Shown: piece by piece, positions 25,101 to 36,811 of the stretch
Numbering within the stretch: position 1 is the first letter of the stretch
Layout of the letters: every line of letters begins with the position of its first letter
Assembly (NCBI GenBank): GCA_038501195.1
Contig: JBBPUQ010000001.1
Coordinates: 7,094,894 to 7,158,893, forward strand
DNA: 64,000 nt
Reading direction: 5' to 3'
Source: Nemania diffusa
Lineage: Eukaryota > Ascomycota > Sordariomycetes > Xylariales > Xylariaceae
The notes under the pieces: generated by a model
The model's database searches: none
What the model was told of the DNA's origin: nothing
What the model saw: the letters and a program-made list of their open reading frames with translations, nothing else
Program-made: the position numbers and the translations under genes

Positions 25101-25720
25101 TTTTTCTAAAAGATCTATTAATTTGTTTTATGATTTTTTTTTTTGTATATTTTTTATAGTTTTTAGTTTTAATTTAGTTGTTTAATGATTTTTTGATTTT
25201 AACTTTAAGAACTTAATTTATTAAGTAGTTTAAAAGTTTAATATTAAAGTGTTTTAATTGTAAGTACTATTTGATTAGATTTTTTTTTGAAGTATTTTTT
25301 TTTATATACAAAGTTATAAAGTTTTTTTTTGTGTAAAAAGTACTGCGATTAATCAATAAAAGTAGATATTTGATTATAAACTAGTTAAATCAGTTTTAAA
25401 GTTTGCAAAAAATTGACTTATTAAGTTGGTGTAAGGTGTTATTTATAAGCTTGTTATTTTATTAAGTTTTTTATTTATTTAATACTTTTAAAAATATTAA
25501 ATTAATAGCGATTTTTTTAACGTAGGCTATATTGTATAGTTTTATTACTTCTGATTTTTTTGATTTTTAAGATTTAATATTTATGTTTTTGTAAACTAGA
25601 ATTAAAAAGATGGAGTTTTTAACATATATATAATTTTTTAAATTAGCAGCTCGAATGTTATAAAATCGATTTATTTTGTTAAATATATATATGCTAGTAT
25701 TTAAGTTTAAAATAGCTGAA
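22150..25720 (-). pseudogene. Copia Pol polyprotein relic (protease spacer, IN, RT, RNase H)
   Basis: In life this polyprotein would cleave itself, copy the element RNA into DNA and integrate it. Hand translation shows, N- to C-terminal: Asp-Ile-Arg-Ala-Ala-like and Tyr-Val-Lys-Asn-Ser-Ile (about 25640-25590), where the family has Tyr-Val-Gly-Asp-Ser; Leu-Tyr-Asn-Ile-Ala-Tyr-Val and Ala-Ile-Asn-Leu-Ile-Phe-Leu (about 25530-25470); RT start Tyr-Lys-Ala-Lys-Leu-Val-Val (about 23530); the RT active site as Tyr-Ile-Asn-Asn (23137-23148), where the family has Tyr-Val-Asp-Asp; RNase H stop-Pro-Asn-Val-Val-Phe-Ala-Ala-Phe (about 22812-22789); Thr-Lys-Ala-Glu-Leu-Leu-Ala-Leu (about 22550-22510); and the terminal Phe-Thr-Lys-Ser (about 22235). 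Both catalytic Asp of the RT are now Asn, so it cannot function. From the RT onward few indels are evident; damage is mostly substitution. Confidence 0.8.
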
Positions 25721-27130
25721 TTTTTTAACAAGTAGATTTTCTGATTGTTATAAAAGCAGTGTATAAATATAGTTTTTACTGCTTTTTTTGTTAGTTAAGG
25801 GCTTTTAGCTGGTTGTATTTTTTCTGTAGGTTTGATTTTTTTGATTTTAGCTTTTTTAGCTAGTTTTAAAAGTTTAGTGATGTTTTTTTTAATTAATACT
25901 TTAATTTTTAAATTTATAAACTAGTTTTTAAAAGTTAGTTTAAAATAAAAATAAAAGTATAACAATTAAAAATAGTAGCTTGATTTATATGCTTTGTAAA
26001 AAGTGTTGCTTTAAAGGTTAATATTTGCTTGTTGCTTTTTTTAAAAAATAAAAAATCTGTTTTTTTTTTTTTTAACAGCTAAGTTTTGTTCGATTTTTTT
26101 TTTTAGGTTTTTTTTTATATTAAAACTTTTTAGTTTTGTTAAAAGCTTCGCTAGAATTTTTTTTTAGATTTTTGTTACTAAAAGTAGCAGCAAAAGATCT
26201 TTTGGCTATTTTTCCGCTTTTTAGTAAAAGTTTTTAATAAAATATATATTTTTAAAGCTTTGCTTTTATTTTTTTATATGTTATTTTGCTGTTTTATATA
26301 ACTTCTATATAACTAATTATTAAAGCAGTTATTTATTTAAGTAAAATTATTAAAAAAGCTCGTTCTAAGTTAATTATTATAAAATAAGTGTTTTTAAAGT
26401 TAATATTGCTGTATTTGATAGTTTTGTTTATTATGTTTATTTAAAAAGGAGCTTAAACTTTTAGATCTTTTAATATTTTGTTAAAAAATTTTTCTACTAA
26501 AATTATATATTTTTTTTGTAAGTTAGCTTAAAAAAAAAGTGCTGTATAGCTTTTTATTTTTTTTAAAAAGTTATATTATTAATTAATAGATTTTTTATTT
26601 TTTATAATAGTATGTTTATATTTTTAAAAAATAGTAGAAGTTATTTATTTTTGCAGTTTTTTTACTTAATAGCAGTGTTTGTTATATTTTTTGTTTATAT
26701 AGGTATAAATATTTCAGTTAGTATTAAAAGCAGTCCTTTTTTTGCTTGTAAGGTTTGTGATTTTTGTAGCAGGTTTGTTATTGCTTTTTTTTACTTGTAA
26801 AGTTGTAAATAAAGCTTTTTGTATTAATTTAAGTCGGTTTATAAAGTTGTAAAAGTAGTTAACAAACTTAAGTTTTAAAAGCTTTATAATTTAGGGAGTT
26901 TTATTTTTGTACTAAATAAACTTTTTAATTTTTAGTTGCAATACTTTTGTTAAAAATTTTTTAATTTATTAATAAAAGTTGTTTTGTTTAGTAAAAAAAG
27001 TAAGATTGTTATTAGCTATTTTATTTAATTGATTAAGCTATTATTTTGTTGTGAATAGTTTTAAATTAAAGCTTAAAAAATATATAAAACTTTTAATTGC
27101 TAGAAAAAATTACTGCGCTAAAAGTTTAGC
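22150..27130 (-). mobile_element. Ty1/copia retrotransposon, near full length, hypermutated
   Basis: A minus-strand LTR-retrotransposon relic. The order from right to left is Gag-like charged region (27130 to about 25720), protease-adjacent and pre-integrase region (about 25690-25380), integrase (about 25300-23700, poorly readable), reverse transcriptase (about 23530-23110) and RNase H (about 22815-22170). That order, with integrase before reverse transcriptase, is diagnostic of Ty1/copia rather than gypsy. Its upstream half matches the truncated copy at 11820-13560. Mutations are mainly GA-to-AA and TC-to-TT in the coding direction. LTR boundaries and target-site duplications could not be found. 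Confidence 0.8.
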
Positions 27131-28599
27131 GTGACTGGTTAATTATTAGTTTATTTTCTGAAAGTATATTTATAATATATGTTTATAACTTCGTTTTTAG
27201 CGTTTTATATGTTTTTTTTTAATGATTCTGAGAATACTATCTATATATGTTAAAGAAGTTGTGTTAACTTGTTTGTAAAACTATGTTAGCAAAAAAAAAA
27301 CAAGATTATTTTATTTATTTATATATGGAGCTTTGATATGCTTATGTTTTTTTGTTAATAGTTTTTTTGTACAAGTTTATTAAGCAATGAAGTTGCAAGT
27401 AGTATATATTTAAAAAGCTAGAAATAGTATTAATTTAGCTAATAACTATATTTAGCTACTTTTAAAGTTTATATACAAGTTTTTATTATTTACTGAAAAG
27501 CTATATTGTAATAAAGCAAATATATAAACTATTTACAATTAAAATGTAACTATTATTGCTATTAGTTAAAATTTATATCGTTTTGTTTATTATTTATTTT
27601 TAGCTAAGTTGTAATATATTTTGAGCAAGTATTTGCTTTTTATATACAACGTAGTTCTAAGTTTAACTATTAATTCTTTAGTGTTTAGTTAGTTTTTCGC
27701 TTTATTTAAAAACATTTTTACTTTGTTACTTGGGGATAAAAACGATTTTGTAATACTTAGTGATGTTTTATTTGAAAAGAAATTTTTTTAATCGAAAGAA
27801 CTTTTGTACTTGTACTATAAAGTTTTTTAGCAGTACAATAAAATAAAAAGCTAATAAACAAAATATAGTTATTATACTTACTAACAAAGCTGCACTTTTT
27901 ATAACAGTACAAGCAGCTAAAAAAACTATATACATTTTAGTATATCTGTATTTAGTGCAATAAAATAGATTTGCTAAAGTTTTTTTGCTGTAGAAATAGC
28001 TTTTGTTTTATATATATATTAAAGTTTGTTTTATTTGCTTAACAATTTAAGCTGCAAAAAATCGTTTTTAGTGCTACTAAAGAGATCGAAAATTAAGTAG
28101 CTAGCAAAAAGTTAAAAGTATAGCTAAGCAGGAGTAGTTACAATAAACAGTTATATAAAAACAAGCTGGAAAAAGATAGACAAAGTAATAGAAACGCTGA
28201 AGTTTAAAGCTTTAAAAGCTATAAATATATAAAAACAAACTTAAAAAGCAACTATATACGTTTGTTATTAAAGTAGCTATATTTTTATTTTTAAAACTGC
28301 ATTGTTTTTTTTGTTTTTTTTTTACTTATTTTTTTCTACTTATTTTTTTTTACTTATTTTTTTCTATTTATTTTTTTTTATTTATTTTTTTTTTGTTACT
28401 TTTATTACTTTTGATTTTGTTCTTTTTTTATTTTAAACAAATGTATTAAAGTTTTGATAATAATTTTAAAAGTAAAAATTTCAAAAGCAGTACTGCTGTA
28501 AACAAAAATATTGTATAAAGTACAAAAAGTTTAGCAAGTATTAGTAAGCTTAGTTTTATATATTAAAAAAAAACTTATTATTAAATAAAAATAAAAAAA
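27131..28599. other. Decayed DNA right of the copia element, with a pyrimidine repeat
   Basis: This may contain the 5' LTR of the copia element, unproven. At about 28318-28395 there is an imperfect 18-20 bp tandem repeat of ACTTATTTTTTTCT type. Confidence 0.4.
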
Positions 28600-29411
28600 G
28601 ACATTTATACTTTTTTATAAGTTAGTTTGTTAATGCAACGTATATATTAGTTATTATAGTTTGTAGTTTTTTAATAAACTCTGTTAAAGCAATTTTAAAA
28701 AGTGCTACGAATATACTGTAAGCAAAGCGTTTTATAAGTCTTTTTAGAAGTTTTAGAGCAGCTGCTAAGTAAGCGCTGCTGTTTAGTAGCTAAAAAGCGT
28801 ACAAGTTGCAGAAAAACAGGCGTAGCAAGCGCTGCTAAAAAATACAAAAATATACGAGCTACTTGTAAGCGTACTAATATTTCTGCAAAAAAAAGCAGTA
28901 CAACTAAAGTTACATTTTTACTAAAGCGTTTGTTATTACTAAATATATTTATAGCTAGTTTATTAACACGAAATATTATAAAAAAGCGGGTAAAACACGT
29001 ATAAAAAAATAAAAGATTATATAAGCTAAGTTTTTATTAGTGCTAGCTGTTAAGCAGTAAAGCAAAAAAGGCAATAAGTTATTAAGTGTATATAAAGCTG
29101 TAGCTAAAAAAGATTCTATTACTATTTTTGAAAAAAAACGAGATAGATATTCTATTAAGCTTATTAGTACTGCTTTTATAAAATGTAGTTATATTGTTTA
29201 TATATAAAGTATTGTAGTACAACTGTTTTTGTTAGTGTTAACGAACTATTTAATTACTATTTCGTTGCTTTATAAGCTGTTATATATTTATTAAAAATGT
29301 ATAATCGGTTTAATAATTAATAAATAAGTTAAGAAAAAATGTTTTTATAAAACTAAAACAGGTATATAAAGTAATATTTAAAACTTGTATATTTAATTAA
29401 CTGTGAAAAAG
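28600..29411 (+). pseudogene. Lys/Arg-rich relic frame ending at a poly(A) tract
   Basis: The plus strand from about 28680 reads Lys/Arg/Tyr-rich in one phase, with many stops at first and then open from about 29000 to 29205. The open part includes Tyr-Lys-Ala-Val-Ala-Lys-Lys-Asp-Ser-Ile-Thr and Lys-Lys-Arg-Asp-Arg-Tyr-Ser-Ile-Lys. It is followed some 200 bp later by 71 A. A coding relic with a 3' poly(A) would suit a LINE-type retrotransposon or retroposed copy, but I see no reverse transcriptase motif, and G+C here is higher than around it. The function is unknown. Confidence 0.25.

Positions 29412-29482
<71 letters not shown>
29412..29482 (+). repeat. Poly(A) tract, 71 nt
   Basis: 71 uninterrupted A, followed directly by GCGCGCTAGAGATG, an abrupt change of composition. 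It could be the 3' tail of a retroposon lying to the left, or a slippage expansion. The length may be inexact, as sequencing of homopolymers is error-prone. Confidence 0.9.
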
Positions 29483-29483
<1 letters not shown>

Positions 29484-32400
29484 CGCGCTAGAGATGTTTA
29501 GTAAAAACTGCGCACATTGTAGTACTGCACTTTGTACTGCTTAATAACTAGGTTATAGTATAACAATGTACTTTGTAATATATTTATACAGTGTAAATTA
29601 TTTATTTATTACAACACGGCTCAAAATATGTGCTATATGCTACACACTGCAAAGCTTTACTATTTATTAGCTGCAAGTATATACTTAGTATTAGCTATTA
29701 AAACAGGTATAATAAACAGGAACAGGTCTAGCTAGTTTAAAAAAGTGCAGCTAGTAAGTGCTTTAGATTTAACTTTTGATTTCGTTTTTTTACATTTTAG
29801 TAATGCTACGCTAATACGTTCTTAGTAAATTACTGCTGCAAAAAAAATATTAACAAATTTATTTAGTAGTTAGTAGTAAGCTTATTTGCTACAGAAACAA
29901 TTTTATTAAAAAAAACTAAAAATTGCAATTTTGTTTTATTACTTATATTTTAGCTTTTTTTTATTATTTACTAGCGTTATCGAATTTTTTACTCCAGTTT
30001 TACTTTTTTACTATAGTAACATAGACTTTTTTTTTTAAATCTGTTATTTTTTATTATAACTCTTAAGCTATAAAAGCAGTATTTTAATACATTTATACTA
30101 CTTTGTTACTTTAAATAAATTATTTATATAAAACTTGTGTACTTTTTGAGCTATTAGTTTACTATTTTATTTGCTTTTTATACAAACTGTTTTAGTACTT
30201 TTTATTACTTTTTTGTTTTATAGTATTGCTAGATTTATTTTACAATTTATTTATTTACTGCTAGTTCGCTGCTAAGTAATACTACGCAGCTTTTAACGTT
30301 AGTTCTAACGAAAGAAAAAAAATCCAAAAACAGTTTTGTAGCGATTTAGCAGCAACTTTATAGCAACTTTACCGACTTTGTAGCTTTAAAGTTATTTTTC
30401 TTTTTTTTTATTAACAAACGAACTAAAAAAAAAAAATACTTTTTGCTGTTAGTATATATTTAAAAGTTACACTAGTTAGTTTAAACTTTATAAGCATAAT
30501 AATTTTATTATTAAGTACTTTAAACTGCTATTTAAAAACAGCTTTTTAAATAAGCGCCTTTTTAAAACTTAAAACTATAAACTAAAAATAAACTTAGTTA
30601 TATTTTAGCAGAAATTTTAAGTATAAACTACTTTTAATTGTAAACTTTTTAGTTTTAAATGCTAGTTAAAACTATTATAGCTTTGCTTTTACATATAAAA
30701 TAACTTACTTGGAAATCTTGTTTTATTTTTCGAATTTTCAATATTTGAATATTTAGTATTAAATTGTTCAAATAACTTATATTTAAATATCTGCAAAAAA
30801 TAACCAGAGTTTTTAACTAATAGTAGTTAATTATGTACTGTTTAACCGCTTCTTTTTGTTTCTTTATATAACGTTTAAGCTGTATTATATTTAAGCAAAT
30901 ATAGCTATAAAAAAAGCAAAAAAACTTGTATTAGTCGAAATCTTCGGGGTTTTTTAGCAAACTATTTTAATAACTTTATAACATATTATTTGCTAAATCT
31001 AAACTATTTAACTTTTGGTTTTATTTAGCTAAGCTTAGTAGCACCTGCGTTATTAACTAGTAAATAAGTAGTAAAGTTGTAGTAATTAAACAACAAAGTA
31101 TAAAATAAAAAAAGAGGTAGTAAATAGTTAGTAAATCGAAAAGTAAAGCAGTAATAAGTAAAAATAAATTATAAAATCCGCTAAAAAAAAAGCTAAACGT
31201 TTAAACGTTAAACGTTAAGCAACAAATAATATAATAAGCATTTAAAAAGCAAATAAAGTACTATATATATTACTATTTAATATAAGCTATAGTTAATTTA
31301 CTTTTTTACTTTTTTTAAAGCAGTAAAAACTGCTTAGTATAATGCTAAAATGTTGTTGCAACATAAGAATGCAGTACAAGCTATGTACGCTTTTTTTTAT
31401 ATAATTTGTACAAGTGTAGTAATTGCTACTACAGTTTTTGTAAAATAACAAAGCAGTGTTAAATAAAACAAAACACTTTTTAGCGTAATAGTGCTAAACA
31501 GTAAAAATGTAAAAGCTTACTTAATTTAAATATTAGCGAATGTTTATATAGCGTTGTTATATTTTATTTATATATTTTGATAAAAAGAGATATTGCTAAA
31601 GCTTTTTTTAAGCTTGCTTTTTTTAACTTTTAGAGTTTTTAGCTGAGAGTAGTTAGCTAGCAGTATAAATAATGCTTAATCCGTAGTTTTTTCGGTATAG
31701 CGTAGCTATGTTTTGTTTTTATGTTAAAAGTACTTAAGTACTTTTTATTGTAGCTAATAAAATATTACAACTTAGTTATAATATAAAGCTTGGTATAGCA
31801 GTATTTTGTTAGTAATAAAGCTAGTTTAAAACATATAAAAAAAAAAGAAGCAAAAATAGGTTATGTATTTAAAAAACATTTATTTGTAGCATATAGTTTA
31901 TATGCTTTAGAAAAAAGTATAATATAGCTGCTGTTGAAAGTAAAAACAGCAGAACATAATAAATAAAGCTGAAAAAATATATATTTAAGTATATAGTAAG
32001 CAATAAAAAGTGTTAAAAGTAAAAAATGCAGAATTATTGCTTTTTTATGTTTTATTACTTAAATTAAACAACTAGTTTATTTAGCTGTTTATTTTTAAAA
32101 AGCTTTTAATGTTTATATTATAACTACTATTTATATTTATATAATTATAATGTTAAGCTGTAGTATATATTTGTGCTTTTTATTATATATTGCTTGCGTT
32201 AGTATTACTAGCAGTACTTTTTACTTTTTGACTTTTTTTACAAGCAGGCTTTTTATTTTCTAAATCGCTTTTATATTTATAAGTAAAATTAAAATTCCTT
32301 TTTTTTTTTTTTTTATTAAATTTTTTTTTTAATTAAAGTTATTTATTGTTAATATGTTTTTTAAATGTACTTTTAGCAAATAATATACTTAAAAAACATA

Positions 32401-33689
32401 TTAATAATAAACGTAGTAACTACTTAGCTAGTAAATAGTAAATATTTTGCTATAACTTGATTTTTTAAGTTTTTTTTAGTTTACTATACTATTGAAGCGA
32501 TCGCTATTGCTACTGTTGCTGTTATTTTCTAAAACGACTAAATTTATACTAGTAGCTGCAGCTATAAATATATTGAACTTCGAAAAATATAGCGTAGTAA
32601 AAAAAACAAAACAAACATGCTAAAAGTGCAAAACAGCGTAGCAAGTAAGTAAGTAGGTATATTTTCAAAATAAATTAAAAAATAGCTTAAAAATAGTTTA
32701 AGAAATATTTTAGAAATAAGTTTATATAAAGTTACAAAGTATATATTAAGCAAGTATATACTTTCTATTTTTTACTTAAGCTAAAGTTGTTTATTAGTAA
32801 GTTTTTACTTTTTGTTTATATATATATATATATATTATATAAATGCTTTAAGTATTTAAGTACTTATAAATAAATACGAGGTATTTATTTTACTGATATA
32901 TATCTTTTATATATATTTTACTTTCTGTTTTTTATTTAGCTAGAAATTATTTATTAATAAATATTTAAGTGCTTATTTAAGTAAGTGTAAAAACAAAATA
33001 CAAATTAAAAAAATACAGTATATACTGCTACTAATGTTGTAATTAGTTGCTTAAACTTCTGCTTTAAGAAATAAAATATTATAGCTACAACTTTTTTTAG
33101 CTTGTAGATTTTTTCTTGCTTATAGTACTAAGCGTTTGTTAAACTTAAAAAAAAATAAACTTGTTAATTAACTCTAGCGCTAAAAAGTCGAGTATAGCAA
33201 ATAACTGCTGTTAGTAGTAAAAATAGAAGCTTTTTTTTTGTAGTACTATGTTTTAAGCATTATTAAATAAAAAAAAATGTAGTAATAGTTTTAGTAGCTT
33301 TAGAAATTAAAATAAGCTGCATTTTTATAATAAAGAAAATATAATACAGCGTATAATTTATTTTAGAAAAAACATATGTTTTTAGTTTTTTATATTTTTT
33401 ACTTTTTTTTTAAATATTTTTTTGTTGTTATATGTTTTAATATTTATAGTTGTTTGAAATAACTGCTGCTAATTTTGTTACAAATATATATAAGCGGGTA
33501 TATTTTTTGCAGCAAACTAAAACTTTTTGAAAAAAATTAGTTTTTATAAATTTAGCTGTTTGCTTTTTTTGATTAATTTAAAAATTTCTACATTAGTATA
33601 TTAGTTGTTACTTTTTTTTTGAATGCAAACTAAACATTAATTAAAAAGTGTTACTGAAAAGCTAAAGCATTTATTTTGTATAAAGTGCT
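29483..33689. other. Long decayed stretch without recognisable genes
   Basis: Over 4 kb with no frame I can support. There are small islands of higher G+C (29483-29540, 30280-30385, 30935-30960), a short AAACGTT tandem near 31195-31225, and T/A runs. The minus-strand open frame at 32562-32753 is hydrophobic, without in-phase flanking support. Confidence 0.4.
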
Positions 33690-34140
33690 ACTTGCGTACT
33701 TATAACACAACTGCGTACCTACTTTTTATTTACAACATAACTGTGTACTTGTGTATTTATAACACAACTATATACCTATTTTTTATTTATAATATAACTG
33801 CGTATTTGTGTACTTATAACACAAATGCGTACCTAGGTATTTATAATACAAATGCGTACTTATAACATAACTGCGTTTTTACTTCTTATTTATAATATAA
33901 CTGCGTTTTTATTTCTTATTTATAATATAATTGCATACTTGTGTACTTATAATATAACTGTGTACTTATTTTTTATTTGCAATATAACTATGTTTCTACT
34001 TTTTACTTATAATACAACTGCGTTTTTATTTTTTATTTATAACACAACTGCGTTTTTACTTTTTATTTATAATATATTTATGTATTTATGTATTTATAAC
34101 ATAACTGCGTATTTATTTAACTTTTTATTTATATAGTATA
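33690..34140. repeat. Minisatellite, unit about 27-33 bp
   Basis: About fifteen degenerate units built on TTATAACACAACTGCGTAC and TTTTTATTTATAATATAACTG. Most differences are C/T transitions (CACAACTGCG against TATAACTGTG). The plus-strand open frame 33852-34136, with repeating Tyr-Asn-Ile-Thr-Ala-Phe-Leu, is produced by the array and is not annotated as a gene. Confidence 0.8.
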
Positions 34141-35054
34141 TAACTACTTAGTTTATATGTAAGTAAGTACTAAAAAAAGTTAGGTTTTTGTGCTAAGTTA
34201 AATAGAATTGCGTGGTTTTTTAGACTTAAACAATACTATGTGAGAAAAGGAATAGGTACAAAGAGTAATAAAAACTATAGCTTTCAAGCAAGCTGTTTTT
34301 AAATAGTAGTTTAAAGTGTTTACTGCTAAAATTGTTGCGTTTGTAAAGTTTAAAATAACTGCTGTAGTTTTAGAATATATATTAGAAGCAAAAAGTGCTT
34401 ACTTATTTTATTTTTTTGGGGATATAACTATAGTAGTAAAACAAAAAGCTGTTCAAAAGTTTTATAAGCGAAACAATATTTAAGTTTTAGTAAGTTTATG
34501 AGCAGATAATTATATTAGATTTAGCTAACAACTACTAAAAGGCTTTTTTTTAATGTGGCTTTATTGTATTTAATTATATATAACTGAACTTATATAAACC
34601 GAGTTGTTTTAGTTGATTTATATTAGCATTTTATTATAAATATACAAAAATTTTCAAGCTTATTTACAACTGTTTACTTCAAAAGAACATACTTTTTTTG
34701 CTTTATTTTCTAAAATATTATTAATAACTGTTAAAAGTAATTAAGTTGTAATTAAGTTGCTATAGAACTTTTAAAAATATTGTATCGATTTTTACTATTG
34801 TATAAAAAGTAAAATACTCTTTTTATTTTAAAAGCAGACTTAGAAATTAATAATAATAAGTTTTTACTCTATATTATTACTTAGTTGCTACTTAACTGCT
34901 ATTTAGTTATTAATGTAACTTATTTTTTTATACTGATATATAATAAGTTTTAAGCAATAATAATAGCTTGAACAATTATTTAAGTAGTAAAAAATTATTT
35001 AAAGTTTATACTACAGAATTTAAAATATATAATACTTTTTTTAGTAATTAATAA
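34141..35054. other. Decayed AT-rich DNA between two minisatellites
   Basis: No gene, RNA or repeat that I can support. A short G-run (TTTTTTTGGGG) lies at about 34414. Confidence 0.4.
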
Positions 35055-35709
35055 TTAGTTATTAGTATATTATTTTTAAACAAAAATAAAGCTAATTTTA
35101 AAAGTTATAACAGAATAGTTAGCTTGTTTGCTATTGTTGTTAGTACTTTGGTTATAAATATATTATTTTTAAGCAAAAACAAAGCTAATTTTAAAAGTTA
35201 TAACAGAATAGTTAGCCTGTTTGCTGCTGTTATTAGTATTTTAGTTATAAGCATATTATTTTTAAGCAAAAATAAAGTTAATTTTAAAAGTTATAACAAA
35301 ATAGTTAGCTTGTTTGCTATTGTTGTTAGTACTTTAGTTATAAGTATATTATTTTTAAGTAAAAACAAAGCTAATTTTAAAAGTTATAACAGAATAGTTA
35401 GCCTGTTCGCTGTTATTGTTAGTATTTTAGTTATAAGTATATTATTTTTAAGTAAAAACAAAGCTAATTTTAAAAGTTATAACAAAATAGTTAGCTTGTT
35501 TGCTGCTATTATTAATACTTTAGTTATAGATATATTATTTCCAAACAAAAATAAAGTTAATTTCAAAAGTTATAACAGAATAGTTAGTTTATTTGCTGCT
35601 GTTATTAGTACTTTAGTTATAAACATGTTATTTTTAAGCAAAAATAAAGCTAATTTCAAAAGTTATAACAGAATAAACTGCTTGTTTGCTGCTGTTATTA
35701 GTACTAACA
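35055..35709 (+). repeat. 93-bp minisatellite, seven copies, phase-preserving
   Basis: Unit starts fall at 35091, 35184, 35277, 35370, 35463, 35556 and 35649, exactly 93 bp apart, with a partial unit before and a truncated one at the end. Because 93 is 31 codons, one plus-strand frame stays open for 217 codons (35124-35777), repeating Ser-Leu-Phe-Ala, Leu-Val-Ile, Leu-Phe-Leu-Ser-Lys-Asn-Lys and Phe-Lys-Ser-Tyr-Asn. Differences between units are nearly all transitions (GCT/GTT/ATT, AAGC/AAGT, CCTG/CTTG). Openness follows automatically if one unit lacks a stop in that phase, so the frame alone does not prove a protein. I would not call it a gene without transcript evidence. Confidence 0.9.
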
Positions 35710-35880
35710 ATCATATCAAGTTAAACTTTGTTAATAAGTATTCGAATTTTCTTGTTTATTTTATACTTACTTTTTAAACGATGTTTTATTTACTTAGGTT
35801 TTTTAAACTATATTTTTTAATACTATATTACTTAGTTTGATACTTTTGTACAAAAAAATATTAAAAAAAGCTTAAAAAGG

Positions 35881-36050
35881 ATATAGCTGTAATAATTTTT
35901 TAAAAAAAAAATATAGCTGTAATAATTTTTAAAAAAAAAAATATAGCTATAGTAATTTTTAAAAAAAAAAATATAGCAGTTGCTGCAGCTATATTTTTTT
36001 TTTTAAAAATTACTATAGCTATATTTTTTTTTTTAAAAATTACTATAGCA
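35881..36050. repeat. 30-bp tandem repeat turning into a near-perfect palindrome
   Basis: Three direct units of about 30 bp (ATATAGCTATAGTAATTTTT plus an A-run) start at 35881, 35911 and 35941. At about 35983 the sequence inverts, and two units follow in reverse complement to 36050. The arms of roughly 65 bp pair almost perfectly around a centre of about 10 nt (AGTTGCTGCA). Single-unit remnants in the original direction follow at 36056-36100. Confidence 0.85.
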
Positions 36051-36100
36051 GAAAGATATAGCTGTAATAATAAAAGAATATAGCTGTAGTAATTTTTTAA

Positions 36101-36470
36101 GAGCTTATAACTATAGTTAAAACTGTAGCAGCAGTAGCAAATATAACAAATTTACAAGCGAAGATTTTATTTTTAAGTTTGCTTCTTTTTAAAATTTTTA
36201 GATTTTTAGTTTTTTTTAAAATTATTATATTTATTTTAACAGCTTTATAAATTGAGATATTTTTTTTAAACAATATTTTAAAAAATTACAAAACATATTA
36301 TTTTAACAGTTTAGTTTTAAAAAGTTTGTATTATTTAGTTTTATTTAGTAATAACTATTTATATACAAGCTATTATTAACTTATTGCAATATTTTGTATT
36401 TTTATTAAAGTTTATTTTATATTTTAATACTAAAAGTTACTAAAAGTATATTATATACAAAAGTACGACC
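36101..36470. other. Decayed AT-rich DNA
   Basis: Nothing recognised between the hairpin and repeat B copy 2. Confidence 0.4.
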
Positions 36471-36811
36471 GAGTTTAGTAAATAAAATTGAACTAATGTA
36501 ACTAAAACAATTTTAAAAAGTGTATTAAAATAAAGCCTGCTAAATATTTTAGTTACTTTGGCTTTTTGATTTTTAAGCTCTATATATATATATATATTTT
36601 TAGTAAATACTAAGATCAGGCTTAGTGCTTTATACTCAAGCTTTGATTTTGTAATTGCTTTTGCTTGCTTGCAATAAGTAGTAATTTTAACAAGTAATAT
36701 TGTAAACAGTAGAGAAGTTTTTGCAAAAGCTTTTTTTTAAGCTCTTTTATTAAATAAGCTCATTTAAGTAGATTTTATAACCCGACTTTTTAAGCTTGCT
36801 TTACTAAACTT
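36471..36811 (-). repeat. Dispersed repeat B, copy 2 (inverted relative to copy 1)
   Basis: 341 bp bounded by GAGTTTAGTAAA on the left and TTTACTAAACTT on the right, an 11-bp terminal inverted repeat. Its reverse complement aligns with 7215-7570 throughout. It keeps more C and G than copy 1 (for example GTCGGGTTATAAAATC near the right end and GCCTGATCTTAG in the middle), so it is less mutated or younger. A TATA tract of about 18 bp lies in the middle, next to GAGCTTAAAAATC in reverse complement. Confidence 0.6.

Noticed and set aside
33852..34136. 94-codon repeat protein
   Set aside because: By-product of the 27-33 bp minisatellite.
35124..35777. 217-codon open frame, the longest in the window, as a real protein
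   Set aside because: It is produced by seven 93-bp repeats; a stop-free unit keeps the whole array open. No start context or domain supports it.
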